From Phymorhynchus buccinoides (Eukaryota; Mollusca; Gastropoda; Neogastropoda; Raphitomidae): a stretch of DNA of 64,000 nucleotides. The stretch spans positions 27,258,968-27,322,967 of the forward strand of contig CM065704.1 in assembly GCA_017654935.2 (NCBI GenBank). Reading direction: 5' to 3'. Shown one piece after another: positions 22,333 to 33,299 of the stretch; the first letter of the stretch is position 1; every line of letters starts with the position of its first letter. The notes under the pieces were generated by a model. It saw only the letters and a list, made by a program, of their open reading frames with translations, had not been told where the DNA came from and made no database searches. The position numbers and the translations under genes are program-made.

Positions 22333-22806
22333 ACTGTAGTAGACAGCACACACTTAATCATTGCTTGCTCGGTTTCCTGTCAATTCATGAGCGCAGATGC
22401 GTTGTTCTCCGTTATGCACCTTTCAAAACAAATATGGTTAGACCAAACACCAAACTTCCAGAACGTAGAGGAACTATTTGTAAAATAAAAGCCCTACTCG
22501 CCTCCCTCTTCTCCTTCCTAGTCACCCCTCCCCCTCCCCCTCTCCCTTCTTCTAACCAAAGCAACCATAGAAGTTTCTAGGTGCATTGAGTTAGGCCTAG
22601 CCTCGGCTTTTTGTTATCACACGCACAGTCTAACACGCTATTGCAGCATCGTGTTTGCCCCCCTCGGTATGTACGAAGAGGCCTGATTAAGGATTAATCC
22701 ACTATTGTTTTTGAAAGAACTGTTAAGCACCTACACGTGCCCCTATATTTCACAGTTGAAGGCAAAAATCGCCGCGACTTAGGAGAAAAATAGATATTAA
22801 AAATTC

Positions 22807-23031
22807 TTATTGGCACGCGTATATAGATAAGGAAATACTCCTATGGTTGTCAGCCAGGTTTGGATCACATTTTTTAAGGATTGGAATTATAACTGCTTTT
22901 GACCACTCGATTGGGAAAACACCTTTATCGAAAACGTTGTTGAATAAATTAGTCAAGAACTTAATAATAGCATCACCACCGGCTTGTAGCATCTCAGCAT
23001 AGATACCATATGTTCCACATGTATGCTTTTC
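22807..23031 (-). mobile_element. LINE reverse transcriptase fragment
   Basis: The minus strand reads GIYAEMLQAGGDAIIKFLTN, GVFPIEWSKAVIIPILKKCD and NLADNHRSISLS. This is the fingers region of a LINE reverse transcriptase, resembling the 8.8-12.1 kb element (which has IFPKDWSKSIMVPILRKG). Only about 70 codons remain. Confidence 0.7.
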
Positions 23032-23044
23032 CTGCGCTTAAGTT

Positions 23045-23640
23045 TTGCATTCATTATCATACCAAGGAGAATAGACTAAAATCATCATAAGTCCCTTAAA
23101 AGTATCGACAATTGTTTCAAACCTTACAGGAATAATGTTTGTTATGTTCTTGTTATATGCAACAAAGAAACAAGATACAATCCCTTGCCATTTTTGAAAA
23201 CAAAGGGAAATGCATGTCCCACCCCCCTCTAAAACCAATATTTTGACTACGATCAGAGACTAAAAGCATCATAAGTCCCTTAAAAGTACCGATAATTGCC
23301 TTAAACTTTGCAGAAATAATGTTTGGCATGTTCGTGTCATATAAATTAAATAAACAAGATACAATCCCTTGCCATAGTTTAACACAAGAGGAAACACTTA
23401 CCCTACCCCCCTCTAAAATCAATATTTTGACTACGAGGAGAGACTAAAATCATCACAAGTCCCTTAAAATTAACAACAGTTCCCTGACACTTGGCAGGAA
23501 TAATGTTTATTATGTTCTTGTCATCTAAAGAAAACAAACAAGATACAATCCCATATCATGTTTAAACCCAAAAGAAAATACTTACCCTCCCCCCCCATCT
23601 AAAATCAAAATTTGGATTATGGAAATAACTTACACCAACC
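23045..23640. repeat. Tandem repeat, about 188-bp unit, three copies
   Basis: Three units start near 23060, 23247 and 23436. They share CATAAGTCCCTTAAAA, AATAATGTTTG(TT)ATGTTC, CAAGATACAATCCC and a C-rich block (ACCCCCCTCTAAAA). Confidence 0.8.
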
Positions 23641-24164
23641 CCATCTAAATCAATTTGGAAATACAATTATAGAGAGGCATTGTAACAAAAAGAATTCCTT
23701 ATAACTGGGAGTTCTATTAAAACATTCAGACAGTATGCGTGCGCACGCACACACACACGCACACATGCACAAAATGATTACAACCTGTCTACACAAACTC
23801 ATATAAAAACATGCAAACACCCCACCTCACCCACACACACACACAGACAGACACACACACACAATGGCTTGCACACCCACACATGCAGGCACTGCATTTC
23901 AGCACAATATTAAAATTAATGTATGAATGTGACCAAACCACCACAGCCCACACAGTGAGAGTTGAGATGTGTGCCTTGCTTCTTACTCACTCCCTATGTG
24001 CGTGAATCAGATTGAAAACAGTAAGGGAAATATTAGTGTTCTAACTTCACATCATGGTCTCTTTTGACCGTATTTTATATCTATATGCTCATAACATTTT
24101 TTGAATCAAACCCATTTATCTGAAAGTTATCCCGTTTTTACCCAAAAATACAGACCTTGCAATA

Positions 24165-24485
24165 CCAAAACAATTTGAGTCAAAAGGGCCCAAGTTTTAG
24201 TTGGTCCAGTTTGACCCAAAATCATTTGAAAATGTTGAGGCCACCAATTTCGTGTCAAAACAATGATGTCAAATACTCCATTGTTTGTATTCTAAATAAC
24301 TCCAGATTTTGCAATGATATCTTTGAGACCCCAATACACCACCACTTCAAAATGAATGTAATAGGGAAGCTTAGATTTTTTACAGGAATTATTCAAAGCT
24401 TTAGAAGCGTTTTTCTCGAAACAGGCCTTTTCGAGTTAGTCTGTTTTGACTCCAAGCCATCGATGTCTAAAGTTGCTACTATGAT
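24165..24485 (+). repeat. Dispersed 320-bp repeat (copy 1 of 2)
   Basis: This segment is nearly identical to 49300-49625 in opposite orientation. Weak terminal inverted similarity (TTGAGTCAAAA on the left against TTGGAGTCAAAA reversed on the right) suggests a nonautonomous DNA element. The open frame through it is shared by both copies but shows no known motif. Confidence 0.6.
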
Positions 24486-24537
24486 TAGGTATTAAAAATG
24501 TTTTATCATGCATTGACTTATCTCTTTTAGACAAAGT

Positions 24538-24637
<100 letters not shown>

Positions 24638-25064
24638 AGGATTACAAGCGCAACGTTAATTATTTTTACTGACGTGGATACCACAGCAATGTCTTTGATT
24701 TTCAAAACAGACATAATTATATCAATGTTCGACCATGTCAAACGTGTTTGTTTTTTGCTTTACTATTTAAAAATTATTTTCACGAATGTCCATCGACTCG
24801 AAATTCGATGTGTCAAACATGAGGCAGTTTGTATGATCCAACAGATCCCTCATACGGTCAGTGTTGAAGACAGTGGTTGCCGTCCTATATAAAAATTCAT
24901 TAACCTGTGTAGTCTCTAACGCCTGAATCACACGTGTCTGCACATTAGCATGTTCTTATCCATCTAAACGTTTCCCCCTGAGACGATTCAGAAGTTTGGC
25001 TCGTTCTTCTGCCAGCATTTTCTTGTCATCTTGCTTCACGAACCAGTATAACAGTCCGTGTCAC

Positions 25065-25278
25065 CTGAGAGGGAGGTGCATGAAAACTCGATCACTATGT
25101 TATCAGATTCACACGTAAGCACATCAGTAGACCCGTCCCTTGATTGACCAACTGTCACCATTCTGAATGACGTGTTCCTCTCTCTGTCCCTAAGCCACCT
25201 TTGCAGAAACCTGTCTGTTAAAGTGCCCACATAACTTTTGACCACACTGGTATTGAAACCATCGACTGACGTGTTGCT
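25065..25278 (-). CDS. Receptor A candidate exon (ectodomain, CUB-region continuation)
   Basis: An open segment reads TDRFLQRWLRDRERNTSFRM, then VLTCESDNIVIEFSCTSLS, with two cysteines and N-glycosylation sites. It ends at a good donor, CTCTCAG|GTGACA (phase 1). The acceptor (ATTGAG) is weak but would enter in phase 0, matching the previous exon. It lies in the right order and strand between the CUB-like exon at 27.4 kb and the LDLa exon at 20.2 kb. No domain is recognised with certainty and I could not find the receptor B counterpart, so this is a moderate call. Confidence 0.45.
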
Positions 25279-25569
25279 CTCAATCACCGGCTCAATGCTT
25301 ACCAGCCGCAATTGTAGTGAGCGAAACTGGTAATGTTTTCAGTGGATTCTGAACCCGACTGACTATCTATCTGTCTATCTAGTCTGTTTGTGTTGCTTTG
25401 TAGTTGTCATGTTCTGCTACTTTTACTCTTCAATGTTTTAAGGGTTAATTTTATTCCGTGTAATGTGGTGTTAAAGTGTTACTCACAGATATTCCTGATG
25501 AAGCCTATTCAATAAAGGCGAAAGCTTGAAACATGAGGAGTGGGTTGAGTGTGTGCGTGGCCCTTACTA

Positions 25570-25574
25570 TATTC

Positions 25575-25611
<37 letters not shown>

Positions 25612-25612
25612 A
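25570..25612. repeat. (ATCT)n microsatellite
   Basis: A tetranucleotide array of about ten units at the head of the following repeat array. Confidence 0.9.
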
Positions 25613-26320
25613 ATCTGTGTGAACACAATAACGTTTGAACGGAGGGACCTAGGACGCTCAAAATTTTGCACGCGAATCGGTACAAAGAATATCTAGGCCA
25701 AGTTCGAAAATGATGACCATAGGTCAAATGTCAAGGTCACTGGAGCCGAAAATGCTGCCAAACACCTGGCACAATAACGGAGGGACCTAGGATGCTCACA
25801 TTTTGCATGCGGTAGGTATTAAATATATTTAGGTCAACAAAAATGAAGGTCGTGGTCAAAGGTCAAGGTCACTGGTGTCGAACATGCTGCCAAGCACCTG
25901 GCACTATAACGAATGAACGGAGGGACCTAGGACGCTCAATTTTGCATACAGATAGGTACTAAGAATACATCGGCAAAATTCAAAAATGAAGATCATAGGT
26001 CCAAAGTCAAGGTCACAGGAGCCAAAAATGCTGCCACACACCTCGCATAATAACGGAGGGACCTAGGACGCTCACATATTGCATACGAATAGGTACTAAA
26101 GTTCAAAAATGAAGGTCATAGGTCAAAAGTCAAGTTCATTAGCGTCGAAAATGCTGCCGAGCACCTGGCACGATAACGTTTGAACACAGTGACCTAGGAC
26201 ACCCAAATTTTGCTTTGGGATGGGTACTAAGAATATTTAGACCAAATTCGAAAATGAAGGTCATAAGTCAAAGGTCAAGGTCACTCAACCCCAAAATGCC
26301 GCTGCGCGGCTGGTGCTCTA
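25600..26320. repeat. Five-unit array of the AGGTCA-bearing repeat
   Basis: Five units of about 125-145 bp each run: GGAGGGACCTAGGA, GCTCA..TTTTGCAT, 'taggtactaa', a 'gaaggtcataggtcaaaggt'-type hexamer block, 'cactgg', and 'aaaatgctgcc'. The hexamer blocks lie at 25721-25740, 25846-25870, 25987-26016, 26111-26140 and 26257-26285. The best units contain four AGGTCA-like half-sites in direct orientation, separated by 1, 1 and 0 bases. No coding potential is seen. Confidence 0.8.
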
Positions 26321-26329
26321 ACGTCTTAA

Positions 26330-26905
26330 CGCTCTAGTTGTTTTTACTTGTTGCTTGCACAACACAGATCTGTCACAGTCAACCGTATTTAAACAGTTAG
26401 TGTTTTTAGGGATATGCATGCTTTCCATTGATTTCTGAGCCATGATTTTCTTGCCTTTCTTCACACTCTCACAGATCTTCATGTGTTGTGAATAGGCCTA
26501 TTTCTTCTGCATCATCATACGCGCTTGGTTGAGACTGACATTCACGCACGTTCATCACAGAGTTGAAAACAAGAGTCATTTTTCTTAGTTGAGTGTCTTC
26601 ACTGCAGTTGTCTCACCCTCTTCTGATTGCGACGGATCTGACTCGGCGCTTTTCGTCGGTAGTGCTCAGCCTTCCTGTTGTTATTTGCTGTTGACATACT
26701 GGTAGGCTTGAGGCGCAGAACAATCGTCGTGTTTTTGCTTTCTTCGCCGATAATTGTCCAACTTGTCACGGTGTTTTCGAATAACAGGGCCTTCAATGTT
26801 TTATCCAGAATCACGGGCAATTCTGTGCTGGTCATGGTGAAAGTAAATTTCGTTAACTTTACTGGAGCATTTGTAACGTGCTCCCTGTTGGTTCGCGTCT
26901 TAGCA
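26330..26905. other. Unassigned intronic sequence
   Basis: An open frame on each strand (78 and about 75 codons before an AG tract) has no recognisable motif. Confidence 0.3.
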
Positions 26906-26908
26906 CCG

Positions 26909-26910
26909 GA

Positions 26911-27000
<90 letters not shown>
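26909..27000. repeat. (AG)n microsatellite
   Basis: A pure AG array of about 92 bp. Confidence 0.95.
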
Positions 27001-27001
<1 letters not shown>

Positions 27002-27184
27002 TGTGTCAGGAGTCAGGAGTCAGAAAATTTGTAATTGTTAGGCCATGCCCATACAATGGAGTGAGTGTGACAACAACAACAAATTGACATTACATTATTA
27101 ACTTGACATTACAAAACATTACATAAATCTTGCCGAACCTTCAAAGCTTCAAAGATGAAAACAGCCACTTTTCTTACAATACTT

Positions 27185-27185
<1 letters not shown>

Positions 27186-27280
<95 letters not shown>

Positions 27281-27298
27281 TTGAGAGAGAGAGAGAAT
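27186..27298. repeat. (AG)n microsatellite
   Basis: An AG array about 85 bp upstream, in plus coordinates, of the 27383 exon edge. In the receptor A transcript it reads (CU)n shortly after the donor. Confidence 0.95.
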
Positions 27299-27382
27299 GA
27301 GGTGAGGAGTAACACCCTATGATAAATGAAAAACCAATTATTGTTGGACAGCAATTTTGCGGAAACAGAAAGACGAACTGAC

Positions 27383-27750
27383 CTTCAAAAAGCTGTACAT
27401 CATCCGGAAGCCTTCACCAGTACTTGCTCCATGCGATATTTTTAGGACGTTACTCTTTTTAGTCCCAATAGGTCTACGTCCTGACCTCGTTTCCAATGTC
27501 ACTTCCTGTATACCAGAGAACACTTCCGGTAAAGGAGCTAATGTTCCACAACGATTCCAATGCTCACGTGCAAGCCCTCGTGACTTCACGTGCAAGACCA
27601 ATGATTTATTATCCCAGCAGTGTATGTTTATATGCCGGAAGCTTAACATGATTGCTTGGCTATTGTGAGCAGTTAAAGAAACATTGTCTGCTTGCAAATC
27701 GCTGTCCCTTACGTTAGTGCCAGGGCTGTAGTGTTCAGGCTGAATATAAC
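27383..27750 (-). CDS. Receptor A exon: CUB-like domain
   Basis: The exon enters in phase 1 after a T-rich tract and GAATTCAG, and leaves in phase 0 at TTGAAG|GTCAGT. It encodes about 122 residues. An alternating hydrophobic pattern is typical of a CUB beta-sandwich: LTAHNSQAIMLSFRHINIHC, KSLVLHVKS..., CGTLAPLPEVFSGIQEVTLE, then NVLKISHGASTGEGFRMMYS. The closing stretch is CUB-like (a strand, then G..GF...Y). Receptor B has the same exon, with the same phases, at 54400-54093. An upstream in-frame ATG exists, but the phase-1 acceptor fits the preceding exon better than a translation start here. Confidence 0.75.
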
Positions 27751-27809
27751 CTGAATTCAGACAAATCAACAACATGGCCATGCTTACTGATTCCATTCTG
27801 CACATTGGT

Positions 27810-28600
27810 GACCTGCCGATCCAACAACTGAAAAGGTTACACAGTTTTATGTGTTGTATAAAGGGCCTTGTATCTACTCACCTCGATGCTATAGCTTATT
27901 CGTATACAGTCTCAAATTCCTAATTCAAAACGTATAATATCAGACTAATTCTACCAACATAAGTTTATCGGAAAGTCAGAAAGGGGATGAAAATTAAATA
28001 CAAGGACGAATAAAGAATAAAACGACCAAAGAATGCAAAACTTGTTGTATATTGGAATACCACGTGTTAAGAATAGAGCTGTGCATTGGCTCGGGTCTTT
28101 TACCCACAATTCTAGGGTTGTTAAGTATATGTGTGTGTTTTTAAATCCCAATTGTTTTATTTTAGTCAGTTTGGCACGAATGATAGCTCTGCCGTAACAA
28201 TTTGGTAGTTCTTAGTAATGAGTAAGCACAACAATTCTGGCAAGCGTTTTGTTATTAATCAAATCAAACTCAATTCACATGTCAGATATATTATATTTTG
28301 CTTTTTTTTGGTCTCTCACCAAATCATCCATGTATGCTGGTCATGTTTATAATTTTGTTTGACATTGTCTTTTTGTGTTGTCTATTAGCAGAGCTAAAAA
28401 CGACTTATTTCTCAATTTTATTTTTAAACAAAACCCCAACAGTTTCATTTAGTTGTCAAAACATCATTGTTGCAACATGTACTATTGCACAAACCGGAGA
28501 CATAAATTGAGTTTGATGTTTGTTTGATGGGTGTTCTTGTTATAATCTCACCTGACAGTAAGCTACATGCCTGACATCACCGATAGAAAAACAAAACAAA
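27810..28600. other. Unassigned AT-rich intronic sequence
   Basis: No motif was recognised before the hairpin at 28611. Confidence 0.3.
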
Positions 28601-28610
28601 ATAAACCAGG

Positions 28611-28659
28611 AAATGATTTGTATGCTGTCTCAACACTATATACGGCATACAAATCATTT
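28611..28659. repeat. Perfect 15-bp hairpin
   Basis: AAATGATTTGTATGC (28611-28625) is the exact reverse complement of 28645-28659, with a 19-nt loop. It lies in receptor A's intron between exons 2 and 3. Confidence 0.8.
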
Positions 28660-28809
28660 ATTTTTTGCTGAGTAGAAGAAGCAAACAAATGAATTACAAA
28701 AGTGACTTGATGACAAACAAAATCAGGTTTCAAATAATAACTTAAGAATCTGTGGAAATTTTCACATGTATGATTTTACTCAAGCAAACTTCATGAAATT
28801 TGAACTCAC

Positions 28810-28935
28810 CCGTGTGGAATAACAGAGGTACAACTTCAAGCCATTTCTTGAAAGGAAAGGCTTTCCCGTTAATTATTTTCATCTCCACTCTGTAATCCTC
28901 GGTTATGTCATTCACTACGATGTCCAGATGCAGTT
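28810..28935 (-). CDS. Receptor A exon 2: short ectodomain exon
   Basis: The exon enters in phase 1 after CGTCCATAG and leaves in phase 1 at CACACGG|GTGAGT, a strong donor. It encodes about 42 residues including LHLDIVVNDITEDYRVEMKI and FPFKKWLEVVPLLFHTG. In receptor B the matching sequence (YVKWLERKENGFHMG) lies at the end of first exon 60993-61569, which ends at the same phase-1 position. This exon therefore completes the domain begun in exon 1. The domain is beta-rich and CUB-like at best. Confidence 0.7.
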
Positions 28936-29239
28936 CTATGGACGAAAAGGAACAATAGGTAAAGCGGGTCAATTATCAAACATAATTCAACTCAGTGGCA
29001 TAAAATGTATGATGGCTATAGCTTATGCTGATATGGACTGTCTGTGCATATCTGTGTGGCTGCGCATATGTACATAAGTGAGTGCGCATGCACACACCAA
29101 TGCTTTTTGTGTGTGCGCATTTAAGCAGAATTGATCAACAGTTTTCTTTGATTTGCTATTGAATAAAATTAATTAAGAAGCAAACATTGCGCAAAGTATT
29201 ACTGAGTATAATTTTAATATAATTAACTATCTAGGGCCA

Positions 29240-30090
29240 CACGTATCATATATGATACATAGCATTTATCCCCTCATAAAAACGAAAAGAAAGCTGCAGC
29301 TACAATAGGACCCATCAAGTACCTTTCAGAAGACAATAAACTTGGTCTTAGTTTATATTATGAACTTGGTCTTAGTTCATTGCCTTCCCATGCTGCTTAT
29401 GGATTTTTACTTCCACTTCCTGTTCAATGATCTCACACGTTCCATCAGTTCCAAATCATTGTTAACAAAACCAATCATAATCCAACAAAAGGAAAGTCAA
29501 TGTTTTGATGCACTATGATTTTTCATGATCAAATGATGTCAAAAGACTCAAATACATGAGAAAAATAAAAAGTTTATCTAAATTTATGTTCTAAATAATT
29601 TTTCAAAAACACGGTGTCATATATGGTACACCGGGCACAGCAGCTTTGCCATGTAATATGCTAACCATTTTGGGTCTTTGTGGTAACATCAAATAGAGAA
29701 AAAATATCAGTTTTTGTTAACATGTACACATTTATACGATTACATTTTGACAATGTTAGTTGTCCAGAAGCTCATTTACATAGATGTACTTAGAAAGAGC
29801 AATGTATTTTAAAGAAAACATGTGTGCCATATATGACACATTGGGCGGGCCTTGGCACCTTTGCCATGTGATCTTTATGTCAGTGTTTGCATTTGTAATA
29901 ACATAATAATCGGTTTGTTGTATTTCTTGTTGGTTTGTATGAATTATAAATGCATGTTAGTATGTTGCATTGTGGCCATGTTAGTAGTATTGAAGTTCAT
30001 TTATATCATATGTGTTTTAAAAAAAAAGAAAATCCAAGTATTTCAGAAAAAATACATTGTTATCTTTTTATGGTAGTACAGGCACCTTGG
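29240..30090. repeat. Diverged tandem repeat hinged on a CATATATG palindrome
   Basis: Palindromic TATCATATATGATA-type motifs occur at about 29246, 29617 and 29827. Units of roughly 210-250 bp after the last two share TTTGCCATGT, a middle block and 'gttagt.gt...aagttcattta'. Similar palindromes (GTATCATATATGACAC-like) recur at about 32415 and 32470. Confidence 0.6.
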
Positions 30091-30159
30091 CACACTTCCT
30101 GAAGATGGACACTTAAAAACTCATTATGAGTATAGTGCGAAAACCTTATTACTAATAAC

Positions 30160-30393
30160 ATGTGTGTGTGAGCATGAATGTGTGCATACATGTGTGCTTG
30201 AATTGTGTGTGTTTTGGTTTTGTGTTGTGTGTGCACGCATGTGTGTGTGTTTGTGTGCGTGTCTGTGTGTCTGTCTGTGTGCGTACGTTTTTGTGTGAGG
30301 ATGTTTGTGTATGTGTGTTGGTGTATGTGGTCAGTCCATGCGGCTCGGTTGCTGTGGCTTACCGAATGGGGTATGAACGAGTTGGCGCGATAA

Positions 30394-30443
<50 letters not shown>

Positions 30444-30600
30444 GAGAGAGAGAGAGTTGCTTTGTATATGCGCTGTTGCTGGTTGGTGTCAGTCTTGAAT
30501 GCTGTTTTTGTTGTCTGTTGATGAATAATTGATTGTAAAGCGCTTTGGGCTCATCTGAGGTAAAGCGCTATATAAATGTAATATTATTATTATTATGATT
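30160..30600 (+). mobile_element. L2/CR1-like LINE 3' UTR and tail
   Basis: A GT-rich stretch (30160-30441, pure GT at 30393-30441) runs into AAAGCGCTTTGGGC, AAAGCGCTATATAAATG and (ATT)n. The same tail ends the coding L2-like copies at 52.6 and 58-59 kb, so this is the 3' end of a severely 5'-truncated copy. Confidence 0.65.
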
Positions 30601-30676
30601 ATAACATGAATCACAAAAAAGCACTAAAACCAGAATTTTGACTTGATGAGACCGATCACCGGGCTGCCTCTATGGG

Positions 30677-31610
30677 GAGCCTTTTACCAATATACAGGAA
30701 GAAACCTTCCCTTTGTGGAACAATCTTCTTGTTGAGGTGAGAGTAGTTCCACCTTGGTAGGCTAAGACCCCGGCCCCATACAGTGCCAAGCTGATGATAA
30801 TCCCTATAGTCGAAACAGCTGTCCTCGGCTGGGTTCTGCCATTGCCTCCCTAATAAGGAGGAGAAACTAAGCTAGCATTCTTTATGTTTTTTTAGAACAT
30901 AGATCAAAATACCAAGTTAATATAATATAACTGGTTTTGGTTTTAATGTTCGTTTCAAAGACATAGGGACAAAAATATGTTAAACAATTTTACTTATTAT
31001 TGCATTTCAAATGCTGTCCTGTAGGCTGGAGGAACGGTGCCAGCAGTAAACTGAGATTTTTTCATACCTATTTATTTCCCTTTGGATACTATTTCAGTTG
31101 TCGGCCCTCTCTGGTCGTGTTACTTAATTTTTCATTTTAAATTTTTTTTAGGAACATTCTTATGTTCACACTTTTACTTAAGATTTTTATCATTTCTAAT
31201 TTACTTGAGTGCTGGTTTGGGTTTTTAGAGCCTTTTACCAATATACAGAAAGAAACCTTCCCTTTGTGGAACAATCTTCTTGTTGGTAGGCTAATACCCC
31301 ATCCAGTGCCGAGCTGATGAGAATCCCTAGAGTCGAAACAGCTGTCCTCGGCTGGGTTCTGCCAATGCCTCCCTAATAAGGAGGATAAACTTAAGCTAGC
31401 ACTCTTTATGTTTTTTAGAACATAGATCAAAATACCAAGTTATAACTGGTTTTGGTTTTAATGTTCGTTTCAAAGACACAGGGACAAAAACGTTTTAAAC
31501 AATGTTACCTATTATTGCATTTCAAATGCTCTAACTTTTGAGTCCCGTAGGCTGGAGGAACTGTGTCAGCAGTAAACTGAGATTTTTTCATACCTATATA
31601 TAGAGAGAAA
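30677..31610. repeat. Tandem duplication of an about 400-bp block
   Basis: 30677-31073 and 31228-31606 are near-identical. Both contain CCTTTTACCAATATACAG, GTCGAAACAGCTGTCCTCGG, GAACATAGATCAAAATACCA and AGTAAACTGAGATTTTTTCA. The period is about 550 bp. Indels of 10-30 bp separate them. No coding potential was recognised. Confidence 0.85.
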
Positions 31611-31651
31611 CGAAGATGACTGCTGGGTTCAATAAAATTCACAACAAATTA

Positions 31652-31940
31652 AAACAAAGTCGAAATTAAAACCAGGAAGAAACGGTTTAATGATAATAAA
31701 ACACAGAGCAAAACAAAACACGACGTTTCGGGTTCAACCGGTTCTCCAGTGCTAAAAATAGATATGACATAGTGATACACATGACGTAAAGACGTAAACA
31801 ACTTGTGATGCAATAATAAAATTGACGGTGGACAGTGACATCACTTAAGTAAAAATGATGACAAATAAACTTACTATGATTAATATGAAATAAAGATCTA
31901 CCAGATTGGATTGTCCAAAACAAACAATATTGTAGAAAGG

Positions 31941-31997
<57 letters not shown>

Positions 31998-32390
31998 TCC
32001 GATTATTTCATTTCCCACTATCTATCCCATTCTCTATTTCTTGTACACCCTCTTACTCTATGCATGATCATAAGGATAACCTTATGTGCACATTCATCAG
32101 TGAGTATGACGTATTATCAAACTATGAAAGTTCTCGTCTGAACTGCAGAGACGACGAAGCCTGAGAAACTGGGAGTAGGGGATGCTGGTTTTCGTGGAAG
32201 GGGGGTGACTGGAATAGAGTTGAGATAGGAGTGAGCGTCAGTTGGCTTGTAGTGGACTGATGAGTGGAGCTTGTTTGAGTTAAGGTGAATGGAGACCTTG
32301 ATGTCAAGGAAAGGGACAGACGAAGTTGAAAGTTCATGGGTGAATTTGATGGATGGGTTTTCTTCTGGGTTTTAATTTCGACTTTGTATA
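31652..32390. mobile_element. Terminal-inverted-repeat element (about 0.74 kb)
   Basis: The left end ACAAAGTCGAAATTAAAACC matches the right end in reverse complement (32357-32385) over about 28 bp with one indel. A (CT)n array occupies 31944-31995. No transposase is seen. The ACAAAGTCGAA core is shared with the element at 45518-46590. Confidence 0.6.
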
Positions 32391-32749
32391 TAAAATATAT
32401 ATATTATTATATGGCTGATACATATATGATACACCATCTTTGAGGCTTTTCAAGACACTTAAGGCCCTGTGTATCATATATGACACATGCTCAAATTTCC
32501 AAAATAATGGCAAGATCAAATGTTTTTCACCATTTTTGTTCTAATTTGTTCAGAACAATGTCGATTTTTCAGTGGCATAATTTTAAGCTAATGTATTTCT
32601 AGGTGCTGGCATTAGAGGGTTAAGCTTCAAGAGGCTGTATCCTATGAACAAAACCAGCTGCTATATTGTATAATGCAAAACAAATTTATGCATCTCTTGA
32701 TCTTATTCCACAGTGATAATAAAGGTTTACACTGCCGTCAAAAACTTAC

Positions 32750-33293
32750 CATGAATTGGATCTTTTGGTGGATGAAAGTAAGGTAAATCATACACGGGTT
32801 CGCAGCCCGTCCAAGCATATGCAGGTTGGCATAGTCTGGCATCATTTGAGCATTGAGGCATAACTCGAGGTATGGTCACAAGCATATGGTTATTTCTTGT
32901 GCATGTCTGATACAAGAAGCTGATGTGTGGATACCTGCCGGTTTTTGTGTGATATTTCTTCCAATTTAGGTTGACTTTAACTTTTGGACGCAGGGTGTGC
33001 AACACGAGTCTACACATATAAGGGGATTTGTTTATTGTGTGCTTCTCTGCTTTGTGGAAGTAAACAATGTCGAATGACGACGATGCCGCTAGGAGTTTGC
33101 TTGGTGTGGAATTCATGCATTTCACAATATCAGCTGTGCACAAGGTTACATGTTCATAAGAAGTGCTCTGAGGACTGTAGCAAGGACTTGTCATGTTGTC
33201 AGATAACGTAGGTTCATTCTGCATCATGTGACGGGCTGTATCTGTTTTCATAGCTTGTGAAAGAAACAGATGGAAGCAAATACATACAAGCAT
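32750..33293 (-). CDS. Receptor A exon 1: signal peptide and N-terminal ectodomain
   Basis: The first ATG in the open frame gives MLVCICFHLFLSQA, a short signal-like hydrophobic stretch, then a cysteine-containing extracellular sequence with N-glycosylation sites, ending CQPAYAWTGCEPVYDL...DPIH. It leaves in phase 1 at CCAATTCATG|GTAAGT, which matches exon 2. The frame stays open upstream to an in-frame TAG at about 33345 without another ATG, so the signal peptide could be longer if an upstream exon exists. The receptor B equivalent is 60993-61569. Weak shared features (a Cys followed by alternating basic and hydrophobic residues) suggest a CUB-like fold. Confidence 0.65.
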
Positions 33294-33299
33294 GCAACA

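Noticed and set aside
24157..24495. 112-codon open frame shared with 49268-49648
   Set aside because: Both are copies of the same dispersed repeat. The shared frame follows from copy identity, and no protein motif is visible.
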